From positions 1 through 64,000 of the forward strand of contig NZ_LBJC01000029.1 in the NCBI RefSeq assembly GCF_004114535.1: a DNA stretch of 64,000 nt. Reading direction: 5' to 3'. Below, one piece after another: positions 1-9,186 of the stretch (its first letter is position 1; the number at the start of each line of letters is the position of its first letter). This DNA is from Bradyrhizobium nanningense. Lineage in GTDB: Bacteria > Pseudomonadota > Alphaproteobacteria > Rhizobiales > Xanthobacteraceae. The translations under genes and the position numbers were made by a program. Under the pieces are notes generated by a model. The model did no database searches. It was given only the letters and a program-made list of their open reading frames with translations, and was not told the origin of the DNA.

Positions 1-65
1 ACTCGTCCGAATAGGACCGACGTTGCCGTTTTGCCATCTGACACCTCTCGCTGCCTAAGCTATAG

Positions 66-1061
66 GTGTCCACCGATTTAGGGGAGGTCCAGATCAGCTT
101 CGACAGGTCTTCCACGCGCTTGCCGCTTCACGCCACGGTCCGGCTCGAGCAGGCAGTCCTCTCGAGCTGGAACAGCGAGGCCTATTGGCCGGCGCTCGCG
201 GTGGCCCTTGGACTGGGTGCACTCTTCGGCATCCTACTGGCGCGCAGCCGCCGGATGGAAGGGCCGGTCGCCGATCTCGATCGCGCGCTCGCGGCCGGCG
301 AGTTCACGCCATATTACCAGCCGATCTTCGACCTCAGGACGGGCCAGATCACGGGCTGCGAGGTTCTGGCGCGCTGGGTTCGCCGGGACGGCGTCGTGGT
401 GCCACCCATGAACTTCATTCCGCTGGCCGAATCCAGCGGGCGCATCGAGGCGATGACATGGCAAATCCTGCGATCGGCGCTCTCCGATCTGGAGGTCGTC
501 TTGAGGGCGGACAAGAGCTTCAAGATGTCCGTGAATGTCGTGCCCAAGCACCTGCTGAGCGCCGGCTTCGTTGAAACGCTGCGCCGCACGGTCCTGGCGG
601 CCAGGATCTCCGCACGCCAGATCGTGGTCGAGGTGACCGAGCGCGACGAGCTCGACGATCTCGATCGCGCCGCGACCATTGTGGCCGAGCTGCGTGACCA
701 TGGCTTCCGCGTCGCCATCGACGACGTCGGCGTTGGCCATAGCGGGCTGTCGCGGCTGAAGGGCCTCGGCGCCAACACGATCAAGATCGATAAGTTCTTC
801 GTCGACACCATCACCGTGGATGCATCGACCACGACGATCGTCGAGATGCTGGTCGCGCTCGCCAAGGATTTTCGGATGACGGTCGTTGCGGAAGGAATCG
901 AGACGGAGGAGCAGCGGCGTGCGCTGATCGCGTCCGGCGTCGAAGAAGGACAGGGCTATCTCGTCGCCGCTCCGCTGCCATTCGCCAAATTCAGCGAGCT
1001 CGTCGAGTCGCACCGCCATTCCGCATCCGCGGCGCCGGCCGGCGATGTCCTGGTGGCCTGA
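66..1061 (+). CDS. EAL-domain c-di-GMP phosphodiesterase, probably 5'-truncated
   Basis: The 331-aa reading frame has one membrane segment (about residues 40-60) followed by a complete EAL domain. Visible motifs are E-V-L-A-R near residue 99, the DDVGVGHSG loop, KIDKFF and AEGIETEEQ, so c-di-GMP hydrolysis at the inner membrane is likely. The GTG start at 66 directly follows an in-frame TAG (63-65). The residues before the membrane segment look like the tail of a periplasmic CSS-type sensor region, and relatives of this architecture are longer with two membrane helices. I suspect a lost or frameshifted 5' part, or that the missing part lies left of the window. The EAL assignment is firm; the start is not. 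Confidence 0.8.
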   Translation: MSTDLGEVQISFDRSSTRLPLHATVRLEQAVLSSWNSEAYWPALAVALGLGALFGILLARSRRMEGPVADLDRALAAGEFTPYYQPIFDLRTGQITGCEVLARWVRRDGVVVPPMNFIPLAESSGRIEAMTWQILRSALSDLEVVLRADKSFKMSVNVVPKHLLSAGFVETLRRTVLAARISARQIVVEVTERDELDDLDRAATIVAELRDHGFRVAIDDVGVGHSGLSRLKGLGANTIKIDKFFVDTITVDASTTTIVEMLVALAKDFRMTVVAEGIETEEQRRALIASGVEEGQGYLVAAPLPFAKFSELVESHRHSASAAPAGDVLVA

Positions 1062-1100
1062 CCGGCATATGGATTACACAGGGACTGTCTGCAGGCTTGC

Positions 1101-1250
1101 TCGGCCTCTCCCGCCTGCGGGAGAGGCCGACGCGCTCGCAGAGCGCGGCGGGTGAGGGCTCTCGCCGCGCCGGGACGTCCTCAGCCAATTCTCAACAATC
1201 CCAGCGCGGAGACACCCTCTCCCCAACCCTCCCCCGCAAGCGGGGGAGGG
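1101..1250. repeat. Intergenic GC-rich palindromes
   Basis: The 365-bp gap between the EAL and VanZ-like genes holds two strong inverted repeats. At 1101-1130 arms TCGGCCTCTCCCGC and GCGGGAGAGGCCGA flank a 2-nt loop. At 1227-1250 arms CCCTCCCCCGC and GCGGGGGAGGG flank AA. They resemble the short dispersed palindromes common between rhizobial genes and could act as terminators. Short open frames across this stretch look like compositional noise; I see no gene. Confidence 0.6.
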
Positions 1251-1426
1251 AGCCCCAGTGTCGATGCCGCTGCATCCTGCACATCATATGCGATCGCCTT
1301 GGGACCTACGGGGATCCGGATCGCGGCCAGATCTTGAGCCGTCCGCAGCCCGGAAGAGCGACGCCGCGCTTTAACGATGTTCTCGTCTTTCAAAGCGGGA
1401 TGGCATCCGAGCGGCTATGGTAGGCC

Positions 1427-1792
1427 ATGCGTCGAAACCATCTCATCGCAGCCGCAGGAATCTGCCTCGCCCTCATCGCCTATGCCACCTTGGCAAGGCT
1501 GGCGGGACGGCCCGCGCTGATGGGGCATAGCGAGGCCTATTGGATCGTCGTCATCGAGCGCTTCAGCGCCTATGGCCTGTTGGGCTTCCTGCTGTCCTTC
1601 CTGTTGCCCGGCCGGCTCGCTTTGGCCTGCTCGCTCGTCGTGGCTGTTGCGATGGGGCTGGAAGTCCTGCAAGCGCTGACCCCCGATCGTGATCCGGGCT
1701 TCCTCGACGTGCTGCAGAAGGCGGCGGGCGGGACCATCGGCGTCGTCCTCGCGCAGACGATCCTGGCCTTCCTGCCCCGGCCGCCAGCCTGA
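1427..1792 (+). CDS. VanZ-like integral membrane protein
   Basis: A 121-aa protein with about four hydrophobic segments and the VanZ-like pattern of a long first helix, a short loop with E-R-F-S-A-Y, a G-L-E-V-L-Q motif and a final helix after the conserved D-P-G-F-L-D-V-L-Q-K-A-G-G stretch. VanZ-like proteins are inner-membrane proteins whose biochemical role is mostly unknown; the name comes from teicoplanin resistance in enterococci. It stands alone, so context adds nothing about function. Start is an ATG after the palindrome-rich gap. Confidence 0.75.
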   Translation: MRRNHLIAAAGICLALIAYATLARLAGRPALMGHSEAYWIVVIERFSAYGLLGFLLSFLLPGRLALACSLVVAVAMGLEVLQALTPDRDPGFLDVLQKAAGGTIGVVLAQTILAFLPRPPA

Positions 1793-1838
1793 AGATCACG
1801 GCGCCGACAACCTCTTCAGCGCCGCCGGGACATCATCC

Positions 1839-2285
1839 CTACTTCATCATCTGCCCGCGCAGTTCGCCGCCCGGGTTGGCGGCCGTATGGATGTTCGCGT
1901 ACCATTTCCCGGCCAACAGATCGGCCGCCTGAGAGTCCGTCAGCGCGGCGCTGCCCTGGATCGGGCTTTGCACCGTCTTGAACGGCAAAGCGATGCCGGC
2001 GTTCTTGCCCGCTTCACTCGGGCCGTGAAAATGAGCCCCCATCGCCGGACCCGTCAGATCGGCATAGGTGACCGTATAGGTCAGGACTTTGGTCTGGGTA
2101 TCGAATGCGGCCTCGGCCTTGCCTGAGCCGGAGGAGTTGTTCGGAGGGACTTCATTGCCGCCCTTGAGGTCGGCCTGCAGCTTGACGACCTCCGCACGTG
2201 ACGGCGCGGCTGTGACGATCAGCAGCCCACCGAGCATCGCCGTTCCCAACAAAGTCATGCCGATCCGATACTTGGCTTTCCTCAT
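1839..2285 (-). CDS. Secreted CHRD-domain protein
   Basis: A 148-aa protein with an N-terminal signal peptide (cleavage probably after S-R-A near residue 31) and one CHRD domain. The family signature is seen in L-K-G-G-N-E-V-P-P-N, Y-T-V-T-Y-A-D-L-T-G, H-F-H-G-P, and the end N-I-H-T-A-A-N-P-G-G-E-L-R-G-Q. CHRD domains were first noted in chordin; in bacteria they are periplasmic or secreted proteins of unknown role. Its stop lies about 45 bp from the convergent VanZ-like gene. Confidence 0.85.
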   Translation of the reverse strand: MRKAKYRIGMTLLGTAMLGGLLIVTAAPSRAEVVKLQADLKGGNEVPPNNSSGSGKAEAAFDTQTKVLTYTVTYADLTGPAMGAHFHGPSEAGKNAGIALPFKTVQSPIQGSAALTDSQAADLLAGKWYANIHTAANPGGELRGQMMK

Positions 2286-2441
2286 GGCATTCTCCTGCGG
2301 GCTCTCGGACCCGCTGTGGTTGAAACCCCGACCCCGTCTCGAAATTCTGGAAGGCGAGTCTATGCCTGATTCGCGAAAAGCTATCGGAGATCCCGCAGGC
2401 GGCGCCTGGAGCGAGCAGCCCGAGGGCGTGACGCGAGGCGC

Positions 2442-2723
2442 TTAAGCTGCCCCGCGCTCGCGGAACCCGGTCGGTGCCAGGAGTTCGGCCATTTGCCTGT
2501 GCGTGGTCTGGAGCGCCTCAATGGCACCGTCGAGATCGAAATCCGCTTCGCGGATCGATGCGAAGAACTTGGCGGTCAGCGCCAGGTCAAGCTTGACGCG
2601 CGTTGCTCCGTCGCGACTCTTGCGGCGGTCGAGCGACAAATGGAGAGCCCACATCCTGGCCTCTGCCGGCGTGCAGCCGCTGAGCGTCGCCAGCTCGTCG
2701 TAGGTCATCCAAATCTGAGGCAT
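2442..2723 (-). CDS. Conserved hypothetical protein, small helical
   Basis: A 93-aa cytoplasmic protein. The first 35 residues (T-Y-D-E-L-A-T-L-S-G-C-T-P-A-E-A-R) have the pattern of a helix-turn-helix start, followed by a charged segment and a helix ending in Q-M-A-E-L-L-A-P. I do not recognise a named family. It could be a small DNA-binding protein, but that is only inferred from the N-terminal pattern. It is flanked by gaps of about 160 bp on each side and appears monocistronic. Confidence 0.6.
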   Translation of the reverse strand: MPQIWMTYDELATLSGCTPAEARMWALHLSLDRRKSRDGATRVKLDLALTAKFFASIREADFDLDGAIEALQTTHRQMAELLAPTGFRERGAA

Positions 2724-2887
2724 GTTCCGTCCGTCCTTTACAGCGGCCGCATCCTAGCCTTCCGCGCCTGAATGCACATTTGCCGTGCCGCGGTCGCAGC
2801 CCGTTTCATGCGACAGCGTCAACGCAAGACTAATTGTTCGAGCATGATCTCTTCGGAAAACCGCCGCGCACTTTTCCGGATCATGCT

Positions 2888-3334
2888 TCAAGATACGGGA
2901 GGTCTCGGAGGTACAGGGAACTGGCGCGGCCGCGACCGGCTGTCGAGGCCCTTGGGCAATTTGTCATTGAGCTTCACGACGGCGCCTCGAACCTCCGCGG
3001 CTGGCACGTCTTCCTGGCTGTAGATCAGCGTCACCTCGAACCTCACGTCGGGTGCTTCCCTGGCCGTTCCGGAGCAGGTCGCCATCGCACCGCTGCACAC
3101 GCCCGCGAGGCTGACCTCGACCTCATCCAGACCGAACACGGTCGGCGGACCATCGGCATGGCGCCGCGTGGTCAGAACGGCCGTGAAGCGCTGGTCGTCT
3201 TGGAACCGATAGGAGCCGCCATAGGTGAAGAAGCTGTCGCTGCCGGAGATGCGTCCTTCCGCCAGATGCACGATGCCCGTGCCCTGGGCGCGCGGGGTCC
3301 TGAACCAGGCCGCGTATTTGCCGTCTCTCATCAT
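2888..3334 (-). CDS. GrlR-like / hypothetical beta-rich protein
   Basis: The open frame extends upstream to 3463, but the conserved part begins at the twin ATG at 3334/3331 (D-G-K-Y-A-A-W-F-R-T-P), giving about 148 aa. The pattern of a strand-rich domain with G-T-G-I-V-H-L-A-E-G-R-I-S-G-S-D and F-T-A-V-L-T-T-R-R-H resembles small proteins annotated as GrlR-like, named after an enterobacterial type III secretion regulator. Outside pathogens their function is unknown. The family assignment is tentative and no secretion genes are nearby. Confidence 0.5.
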   Translation of the reverse strand: MMRDGKYAAWFRTPRAQGTGIVHLAEGRISGSDSFFTYGGSYRFQDDQRFTAVLTTRRHADGPPTVFGLDEVEVSLAGVCSGAMATCSGTAREAPDVRFEVTLIYSQEDVPAAEVRGAVVKLNDKLPKGLDSRSRPRQFPVPPRPPVS

Positions 3335-3484
3335 GGAAGCATCCACCGTAAGATTCACCGGTATTTGCAACCAACTCTCGGGCGCGGCAATGACCGACGC
3401 GGCGAGCATTCCGCCACGGTTAACGCCCTGCAAAATCAACTGGTCAAATTGCCCCCGCCGCACGAGGCGATGCCGGCTGCGGCG

Positions 3485-5218
3485 TCAGAACAATTCGATG
3501 CCGTCGTCCGCGGCCTCGACCGACTCGACCCGGCGCGTGGCAGTGGTCGACTTAAGTCCGAGCGCTTGCAGGAACTCGCGATGAACGTCCCGCTCGCGCT
3601 CCATCGTGTAGCGCGCGAAGAGATCGTCGAGGATCGCCTGATCCTGCAGCTCCGGCTGTAGCCGCTGCGCAGCCGCGCTCGCAGTCTCGAGCCGCGTGGC
3701 GACCGCAGGCAAGGCCGCCGAGCTTTCGCCGAGCGTGGTCATCAGGCCTTGCGCCGAATTCATCAACCGCTCGAATTCCGCGCCTTCGTTCACGAGCCGG
3801 CTCATCAGCTTGCCGAGCCGTTCATTGCCGGCCTCGACCTCCCGCAGCGCCAGAAGGATCTGCGGCTCGAGCTTGGCAAGCTGCGTCGGATCACCCTGCA
3901 CACGCAGCTCCTTCAGCTCGTTGGCCGAGCGCTCGATACCGTCGAGCACGGGCCGCAGGCGCCCGGCCCCCGCCGAGACCTGGTCGGCGGTCGCCTTGAG
4001 CTCGTTGGCGATGACGACGAAGGCGCTGCCGCGGCTGCCGAGATGACTCGCCTTGAGGCCGGCATTCATTCCGATCAGCGTGATGTCGACGGTCGCCTCG
4101 GCAAGGCCGGCGATCGCCTGACGAAATTTTGCCAGCGTGTCCTCGACGATCGCGAGCGCCTCGTCGACCGAGCGGCCCGCACTTTCGCAGGTGGCGACCA
4201 GGTTCGATGCATGTGCCAGCGTCTGCTTGATGCGTGTCAGGAACGACGACGAGCCGTCCTCCTCGCCGCCAAACAGCGTACGGCCGTGACCGGCGACGCT
4301 GCCCGCATCGCGCAGGATGGCGGTCAGCGCGCCGACGATCTGGCCGATGTCGCCGCCGAACTCGCGCTCCGCATCCCTCAGCTGGGCCGCCTGCAATTGG
4401 CAAATCGCACGCACGCCATGATCGCTCGTAACAGGCTCGGGAACGAGGCTCGGCGCGGTGACCGACGCGAGACCGAGACCGTGGGACACATGTTCGAGAC
4501 GCTGACGCGTGCTGTCGCCTGCCTGCAGCGAGACGATCGCGCTGCCGACCGCTTCGGCGATCTTCCTGGTGCTGGAACTTGCGCGCTCGGCCAGATGGCT
4601 GCTCTTGCTGCGCTGCTCGCGCAAGCCGGAATAGGCCGCGCCGAGTTCGGCGCTCTCCGACATCAGTTGGGCCCGGTAGCGGCTCTCGAACTCCTTCTGC
4701 CGGCCGGAGGCGGTGGCGACCGCTTCGGACAGGCGCTGCTGGTCCCGTGCGCAGCCTTCGATCGAGTGCTGCACGGCCTTGCCGAGATCATAGGCTTCCT
4801 GCGTGAAGGCGAGAAAGCCCTCGCGGTCGCCGTCGAGCGAGGCCGCCTCGATCCGCGCGCTACGCGCGATGATGGTGATCATCTGGATGTGCTTGAACAG
4901 CGGCTTGAGCAGCGAAGATGCCTCTGTCGTGCTCTTGCCGATCGTCTCCAGCAGGGCGCTCTCCGCCGGCAGCGCCTGCGCCAGCCCGCTCAGCCGTGCG
5001 GCGATCTCCTGCAGCGCCGTTGCTGCGCCTTCGATCTCGGCGCCGGAGAGTTCTCCCGACAGCGTCGCGAGACCCTGGTTCAGCTCCTGGAAGATGAGGT
5101 GACCGCGCCCGAGGTCATGACCGACGCGCGCGAAGACGTCCTCGATGCGCGAGGAGACGTCCTCGATCGCCGCGGTCGCCTCGGCGAGCGTGTTGGCCGG
5201 AACGAGGGACATGGCCAT
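3485..5218 (-). CDS. Soluble coiled-coil protein of chemotaxis cluster
   Basis: About 577 aa, no membrane segment, mostly predicted coiled coil and rich in A, E, L and Q. It contains I-G-M-N-A-G-L-K-A-S-H-L-G, similar to the hairpin tip of MCP signalling domains and to related MCP-like proteins, but lacks a complete canonical MCP tip. The ATG at 5218-5216 overlaps the cheB stop (TGATG), so translational coupling to cheB is likely and decides the start; an in-frame upstream start at 5254 is less likely. It is the last gene of the chemotaxis operon. A scaffold or signalling role beside CheB/CheR is inferred. Confidence 0.7.
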   Translation of the reverse strand: MAMSLVPANTLAEATAAIEDVSSRIEDVFARVGHDLGRGHLIFQELNQGLATLSGELSGAEIEGAATALQEIAARLSGLAQALPAESALLETIGKSTTEASSLLKPLFKHIQMITIIARSARIEAASLDGDREGFLAFTQEAYDLGKAVQHSIEGCARDQQRLSEAVATASGRQKEFESRYRAQLMSESAELGAAYSGLREQRSKSSHLAERASSSTRKIAEAVGSAIVSLQAGDSTRQRLEHVSHGLGLASVTAPSLVPEPVTSDHGVRAICQLQAAQLRDAEREFGGDIGQIVGALTAILRDAGSVAGHGRTLFGGEEDGSSSFLTRIKQTLAHASNLVATCESAGRSVDEALAIVEDTLAKFRQAIAGLAEATVDITLIGMNAGLKASHLGSRGSAFVVIANELKATADQVSAGAGRLRPVLDGIERSANELKELRVQGDPTQLAKLEPQILLALREVEAGNERLGKLMSRLVNEGAEFERLMNSAQGLMTTLGESSAALPAVATRLETASAAAQRLQPELQDQAILDDLFARYTMERERDVHREFLQALGLKSTTATRRVESVEAADDGIELF

Positions 5219-6309
5219 CAGCCCGCCACCGCGGTGTGGCCGGCCTGATACCACAGCATGATCTCGCGCGGGATCTGATGCAGCGGAACGACTTTCTCGA
5301 CGCCGCCATGGACGATGGCTTCCTTGGGCATGCCGAACACCACGCAGCTCTCTTCGTCCTGCGCCCGCGTCGCGGCGCCGAGCTTGCGCATCTCCAGCAT
5401 TCCGCGCGCGCCGTCATCGCCCATGCCGGTCATGATGACGCCGAGCGCGTTGGCGCCGGCATGCTGGGCCGCGGAGCGGAACAACACATCGACCGAGGGG
5501 CGATGCCGCGACACCGGCGGACCGTCCTTGATCGCGATCTGGTAGCGCAGGCCGATGCGCTGGAGCAGCATGTGCCGGGCGCCGGGCGCGATATAGGCGC
5601 AGCCCGGCAGCACCGGCTCACCATCCTCGGCCTCCTTGACCCTGATCTGGCAAACACCGTCGAGCCGTTTGGCGAAGGCGGCGGTGAAGCCAGCCGGCAT
5701 GTGCTGGACGATGACGATCGGCGGGGAGTGCGGCGGCAGCATCTCCAGAACGTCGTTGAGCGCTTCAGTCCCCCCCGTCGACGCACCGATGCACACGATG
5801 CGCTCCGTCGTCGGCCGCACCCTGCCCTGCACCGGCGGCGGGATAATGGCGTCAGCGGTCAGCTTCTTCTCGATGGCCCGGCGTTCCGAGCGTGGGCGCA
5901 CCCGCGCGCGCGCAGCCGACTTCACGGCCTCGCGCAGCCGCGTCGAGCATTCGAGCAGCGCCTGCCGCGTGTCGATCTTCGGCTTCGGCACGATGTCGAC
6001 CGCACCGGCCTCGAACGCCTCGAACATCAAGTTCGAGCCCTCCTCGGTCAGCGAGGAGCAGATGATCACCGGGATCGGGCGCTGCGCCATGATCTTGCGC
6101 AGGAACGTCATGCCGTCCATGCGCGGCATCTCGAGGTCGAGGATGATGACGTCGGGAATCTCGTCCTGGAGACGGCGCGCCGCCACGAACGGATCCGAGG
6201 CTGTTGCCATCACCTCGATGTCGGGATCATCGTTGAGGATCGTTTGCAGGATTTGGCGCACCGACGCCGAATCGTCCACGATCAGTACGCGAACTTTCTC
6301 CTTCGGCAT
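5218..6309 (-). CDS. cheB: Chemotaxis response regulator protein-glutamate methylesterase
   Basis: 363 aa with an N-terminal receiver domain (phosphoacceptor Asp58 in I-I-L-D-L-E-M-P) and a C-terminal methylesterase domain. The catalytic Ser177 is in G-A-S-T-G-G, His203 in V-Q-H-M-P, and the Asp in M-T-G-M-G-D-D-G near 298-299. CheB removes methyl groups from, and deamidates, glutamate/glutamine residues of chemoreceptors, giving adaptation together with CheR. The gene follows cheR by 18 bp and its stop overlaps the start of the next gene. Length and motifs are normal. Confidence 0.96.
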   Translation of the reverse strand: MPKEKVRVLIVDDSASVRQILQTILNDDPDIEVMATASDPFVAARRLQDEIPDVIILDLEMPRMDGMTFLRKIMAQRPIPVIICSSLTEEGSNLMFEAFEAGAVDIVPKPKIDTRQALLECSTRLREAVKSAARARVRPRSERRAIEKKLTADAIIPPPVQGRVRPTTERIVCIGASTGGTEALNDVLEMLPPHSPPIVIVQHMPAGFTAAFAKRLDGVCQIRVKEAEDGEPVLPGCAYIAPGARHMLLQRIGLRYQIAIKDGPPVSRHRPSVDVLFRSAAQHAGANALGVIMTGMGDDGARGMLEMRKLGAATRAQDEESCVVFGMPKEAIVHGGVEKVVPLHQIPREIMLWYQAGHTAVAG

Positions 6310-6327
6310 TTTTTGTCGGCGCTCCGA

Positions 6328-7182
6328 TCAAACCTGGAAGATGGTGGGCTGGACCTGCTTCAGACCCGGCACGGCGCTGTGAATCATCGATTCGGAATGG
6401 CCGACCAGGAGATAGCCTCCCGGCCGCAAATGGCTGCACAACCGCTCGATCACCTTGCGCTGCGTTTCGCGCTCGAAATAGATCAGGACGTTGCGGCAGA
6501 AGACGATGTCGACGTCGCGATCGACGGGATAGGACGCGTCCATGAGATTCATCCTCATGAAATGAGTCACGCGCCGCAATTCCGGCACCACCCTCACTTC
6601 GCCGCGCGACTTGTCCCGCGACGACAGGAAATATCGCTTCACGAAGTGCTCCGGCACCGGGGCGAGCACGTCCCTTGTGTAGATGGCGGTTTTGGCGAGG
6701 CGCAGCACGGCGGTCGAGATGTCGGTCCCGAGGACGCGGTATTGAAAGCGCGAGCCGTTCCGCGTCATGTCGTCCAGCACCATCGCGGTCGTATAGGCTT
6801 CCATGCCGGTGGAGCTTGCCGAACTCCAGATCTTCAGGTTCGCGTTCTTGCGTCCATGGGATTTGAGCAAAGCGGGGATCGCGACATCGCGCAAGAAGGT
6901 GAAGTGCTGCGGCTCGCGGAAGAAGTCGGTCTTGTTGGTCGTCACCACGTCGATGAGATGCGTGAGCTCGGCGTCGAAATGATCCGGCTCGAACAGGTTC
7001 TCGACATATTCGTTAAGGTCGGAGAAGTTCAGTGCGCGCACGCGCTTGTGCAGCCGCCCCTCCAGCATCAGCCGCTTGCCCTGCGGCAGCTTGATGCCGA
7101 CCTGGCCCTCGATGAGTTCGGCGATGGTCCGGAAGTGCCGGTCCGACAGATGGACGGCCGTATCCTGCATGGCGGGCATCAT
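6328..7182 (-). CDS. cheR: Chemotaxis protein-glutamate O-methyltransferase
   Basis: 284 aa. An N-terminal helical domain (about residues 12-75) precedes a Rossmann methyltransferase domain. The SAM-binding region corresponds to S-S-A-S-S-T-G-M-E-A-Y, and V-F-C-R-N-V-L-I-Y-F is the family motif near residue 230. CheR methylates receptor glutamates using S-adenosylmethionine, opposing CheB. It sits between the MCP (137 bp upstream) and cheB. Start is an ATG (MMPAMQD); a second ATG three codons on is possible. Confidence 0.95.
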   Translation of the reverse strand: MMPAMQDTAVHLSDRHFRTIAELIEGQVGIKLPQGKRLMLEGRLHKRVRALNFSDLNEYVENLFEPDHFDAELTHLIDVVTTNKTDFFREPQHFTFLRDVAIPALLKSHGRKNANLKIWSSASSTGMEAYTTAMVLDDMTRNGSRFQYRVLGTDISTAVLRLAKTAIYTRDVLAPVPEHFVKRYFLSSRDKSRGEVRVVPELRRVTHFMRMNLMDASYPVDRDVDIVFCRNVLIYFERETQRKVIERLCSHLRPGGYLLVGHSESMIHSAVPGLKQVQPTIFQV

Positions 7183-7319
7183 GGCCGCCTGCCCCGGTCC
7201 GGAATGGCCACCTTTGCTGAATGTCGGGCCATCCTGGCCATCTGCAATCCTACGCTTCTACTGGAAGAACTGGGGAGGATCGGCGCGCACGCGACGGCGC
7301 GCCGATCCGCCGCGACGCA

Positions 7320-9137
7320 TTAGCGCTGGAAGTCGGCGTCCCGGTCGTCCTCGTCGTCGTTCATGTCGAAAGCGAAGCCACCGCCGCCGGCCGCCTTCAG
7401 GGCGCGCGCCGGCTTGGCCGGCACGACCTTTTTCGCCGGACGCTCGACAGCCGCCATGGTGGCCGCCTTGGCGCGCAACTGGCTCACCGCCCGGTCGATC
7501 GGCGCCGACGCCTGGCTCTTGGCGCCCTGCTCGATGCGGAAATAGGCGATCGTGGACTGGAGCTGCTCGGCCTGCGAGGCGAGCTCCTCCGAGGTCGAGG
7601 ACACCTGCTCGGAGGCGCTGGCATTCTGCTGGCCGACCTTGTCGAGCTGCTGGATCGCCTGGTTGATCTGGGCCGATCCGACGTCCTGCTCGCGGCACGC
7701 CGCCGTGATCTCCTCGACCAGCTCCGCCGTCTTCTTAATATCAGGAACGAGCTTGGCAAGCATGGCGCCGGCTTCCTGCGCGACCTTCACGGTCTCTGAC
7801 GACAGCGATCCGATCTCCGCCGCGGCGGCCTGGCTGCGCTCGGCGAGCTTGCGCACCTCGGAGGCGACCACCGCAAAGCCCTTGCCATGCTCGCCGGCCC
7901 GGGCGGCTTCGACGGCCGCGTTGAGCGCCAGCAGATCGGTCTGGCGCGCGATCTCCTGCACGATCGTGATCTTCTCGGCGATGGTCTGCATCGCGTCGAC
8001 CGCCCGACCGACGGCTGCGCCGGAGGCTTCCGCATCCTTCGCCGACTGCGCCGCGATCTTCTCGGTCTGGTTGGCGTTGTCGGCATTCTGCTTCACGTTC
8101 GAGGCCATCTCCTCCATCGAGGAGGAGGCTTCCTCGGCTGACGAAGCCTGCTCGGTCGCGCCTTGCGAGAGTTGCTCGGCGCTGGCGGAGAGTTCCTGGC
8201 TGCCGGCCGAGACGTTCTGCGCCGCGGTCAAGGCTTCCGAGACGATCTGGCGGAGCTTCATGACCATGCGCTCGAGCGCCAGGCCCAGCGTATCCTTGTC
8301 CGACAGCGGCTTGGCTTCCACGGTCAGATTGCCCTGTGCGATCTCGTTAGCGAGGGCGGCAGTCTGATTCAAATTCGCGGTCATCGTATTGAGCGACTTG
8401 ATCAGATCGCCAAGCTCGTCGTTGCTGACGACGTCGATCTTCCGGCTGAGGTTCCCGATGGCGACGGCATCCGCAAGGTCGACGGCGCGCGACAGGGCGC
8501 GACTGATGTTCAGCGCGATCCAGGTGGCGGCAGCGACTGCAATGAGCAGCGAAGCCAGCACGAGGCTCATCAGCACGATTTCCGCCCGGCTTCCCTCGAT
8601 CCTGGCGGCCTCGCTCTCTTCGGTCATCTGCTTTTTGACAAAGTTAATATACGCGCTTGCCGCTTCGAGTGCCGGCGTCGAGGCCTTCACGCCGTCAGTC
8701 ATCGAGCGCTCGGCGGCTTTCGCCTTGTCCTGCTTGATCAGCTTGAGCGTTTGATCCTGCACCACGCTCCAACTGGCGTAAGCGGCAGAAAACGCATCGA
8801 TCATTTTCTTGCCGGTTTCACTTGCTCCCTGATAGGCCTCATCCTTGATCCTCATCGCGCGTTCCCGCAATTGAGCGATCTGGCTGATGAACTTGTCCTG
8901 GTCGGCATCGGAGGCGAGAATGGCGTTCTTCTCGGCGCGAACCTGGAGCAGGACACTTTCCTGAAGCTCCGCCACCTTCGCCAACCGGCCGGCCCGTGCG
9001 GAGAGGTGTTCGGCGGTGCCTACCATGTCGCTCAGTTTGAGATAAGCGACGGCGCCGGCGACCATGGAGAGCAGGATGACGACGCCGAACGCGCTCGCAA
9101 GCTTGGCTTTGACTGTGAATCTCATATCAAATCTCAT
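7320..9137 (-). CDS. Methyl-accepting chemotaxis protein
   Basis: About 605 aa. TM1 (about residues 10-30), a helical four-helix-bundle-type periplasmic sensor, TM2 near 185-210, a HAMP domain and a long cytoplasmic signalling hairpin with the tip E-I-A-R-Q-T-D-L-L-A-L-N-A-A-V-E-A-A-R-A. The open frame extends to 9236, but that would overlap cheW, so the ATG at 9137 or 9125 is the likely start. The C-terminus carries a tail (FAFDMxDxEDDRDAxFQR) shared with the other MCP of this cluster. Ligand unknown. Confidence 0.92.
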   Translation of the reverse strand: MRFDMRFTVKAKLASAFGVVILLSMVAGAVAYLKLSDMVGTAEHLSARAGRLAKVAELQESVLLQVRAEKNAILASDADQDKFISQIAQLRERAMRIKDEAYQGASETGKKMIDAFSAAYASWSVVQDQTLKLIKQDKAKAAERSMTDGVKASTPALEAASAYINFVKKQMTEESEAARIEGSRAEIVLMSLVLASLLIAVAAATWIALNISRALSRAVDLADAVAIGNLSRKIDVVSNDELGDLIKSLNTMTANLNQTAALANEIAQGNLTVEAKPLSDKDTLGLALERMVMKLRQIVSEALTAAQNVSAGSQELSASAEQLSQGATEQASSAEEASSSMEEMASNVKQNADNANQTEKIAAQSAKDAEASGAAVGRAVDAMQTIAEKITIVQEIARQTDLLALNAAVEAARAGEHGKGFAVVASEVRKLAERSQAAAAEIGSLSSETVKVAQEAGAMLAKLVPDIKKTAELVEEITAACREQDVGSAQINQAIQQLDKVGQQNASASEQVSSTSEELASQAEQLQSTIAYFRIEQGAKSQASAPIDRAVSQLRAKAATMAAVERPAKKVVPAKPARALKAAGGGGFAFDMNDDEDDRDADFQR

Positions 9138-9186
9138 TTGGTTCGAATGGGGAGCGTACGCTTGACCACGCTTTACTGTTGCAAAC

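Noticed and set aside
1097..1423. Short frames between the EAL and VanZ-like genes
   Set aside because: They run through palindromic repeats, lack ribosome-binding sites and have no protein-like composition.
5236..7323. Plus-strand frame of about 695 codons opposite cheB and cheR
   Set aside because: Antisense shadow; cheB and cheR on the minus strand have complete motifs.
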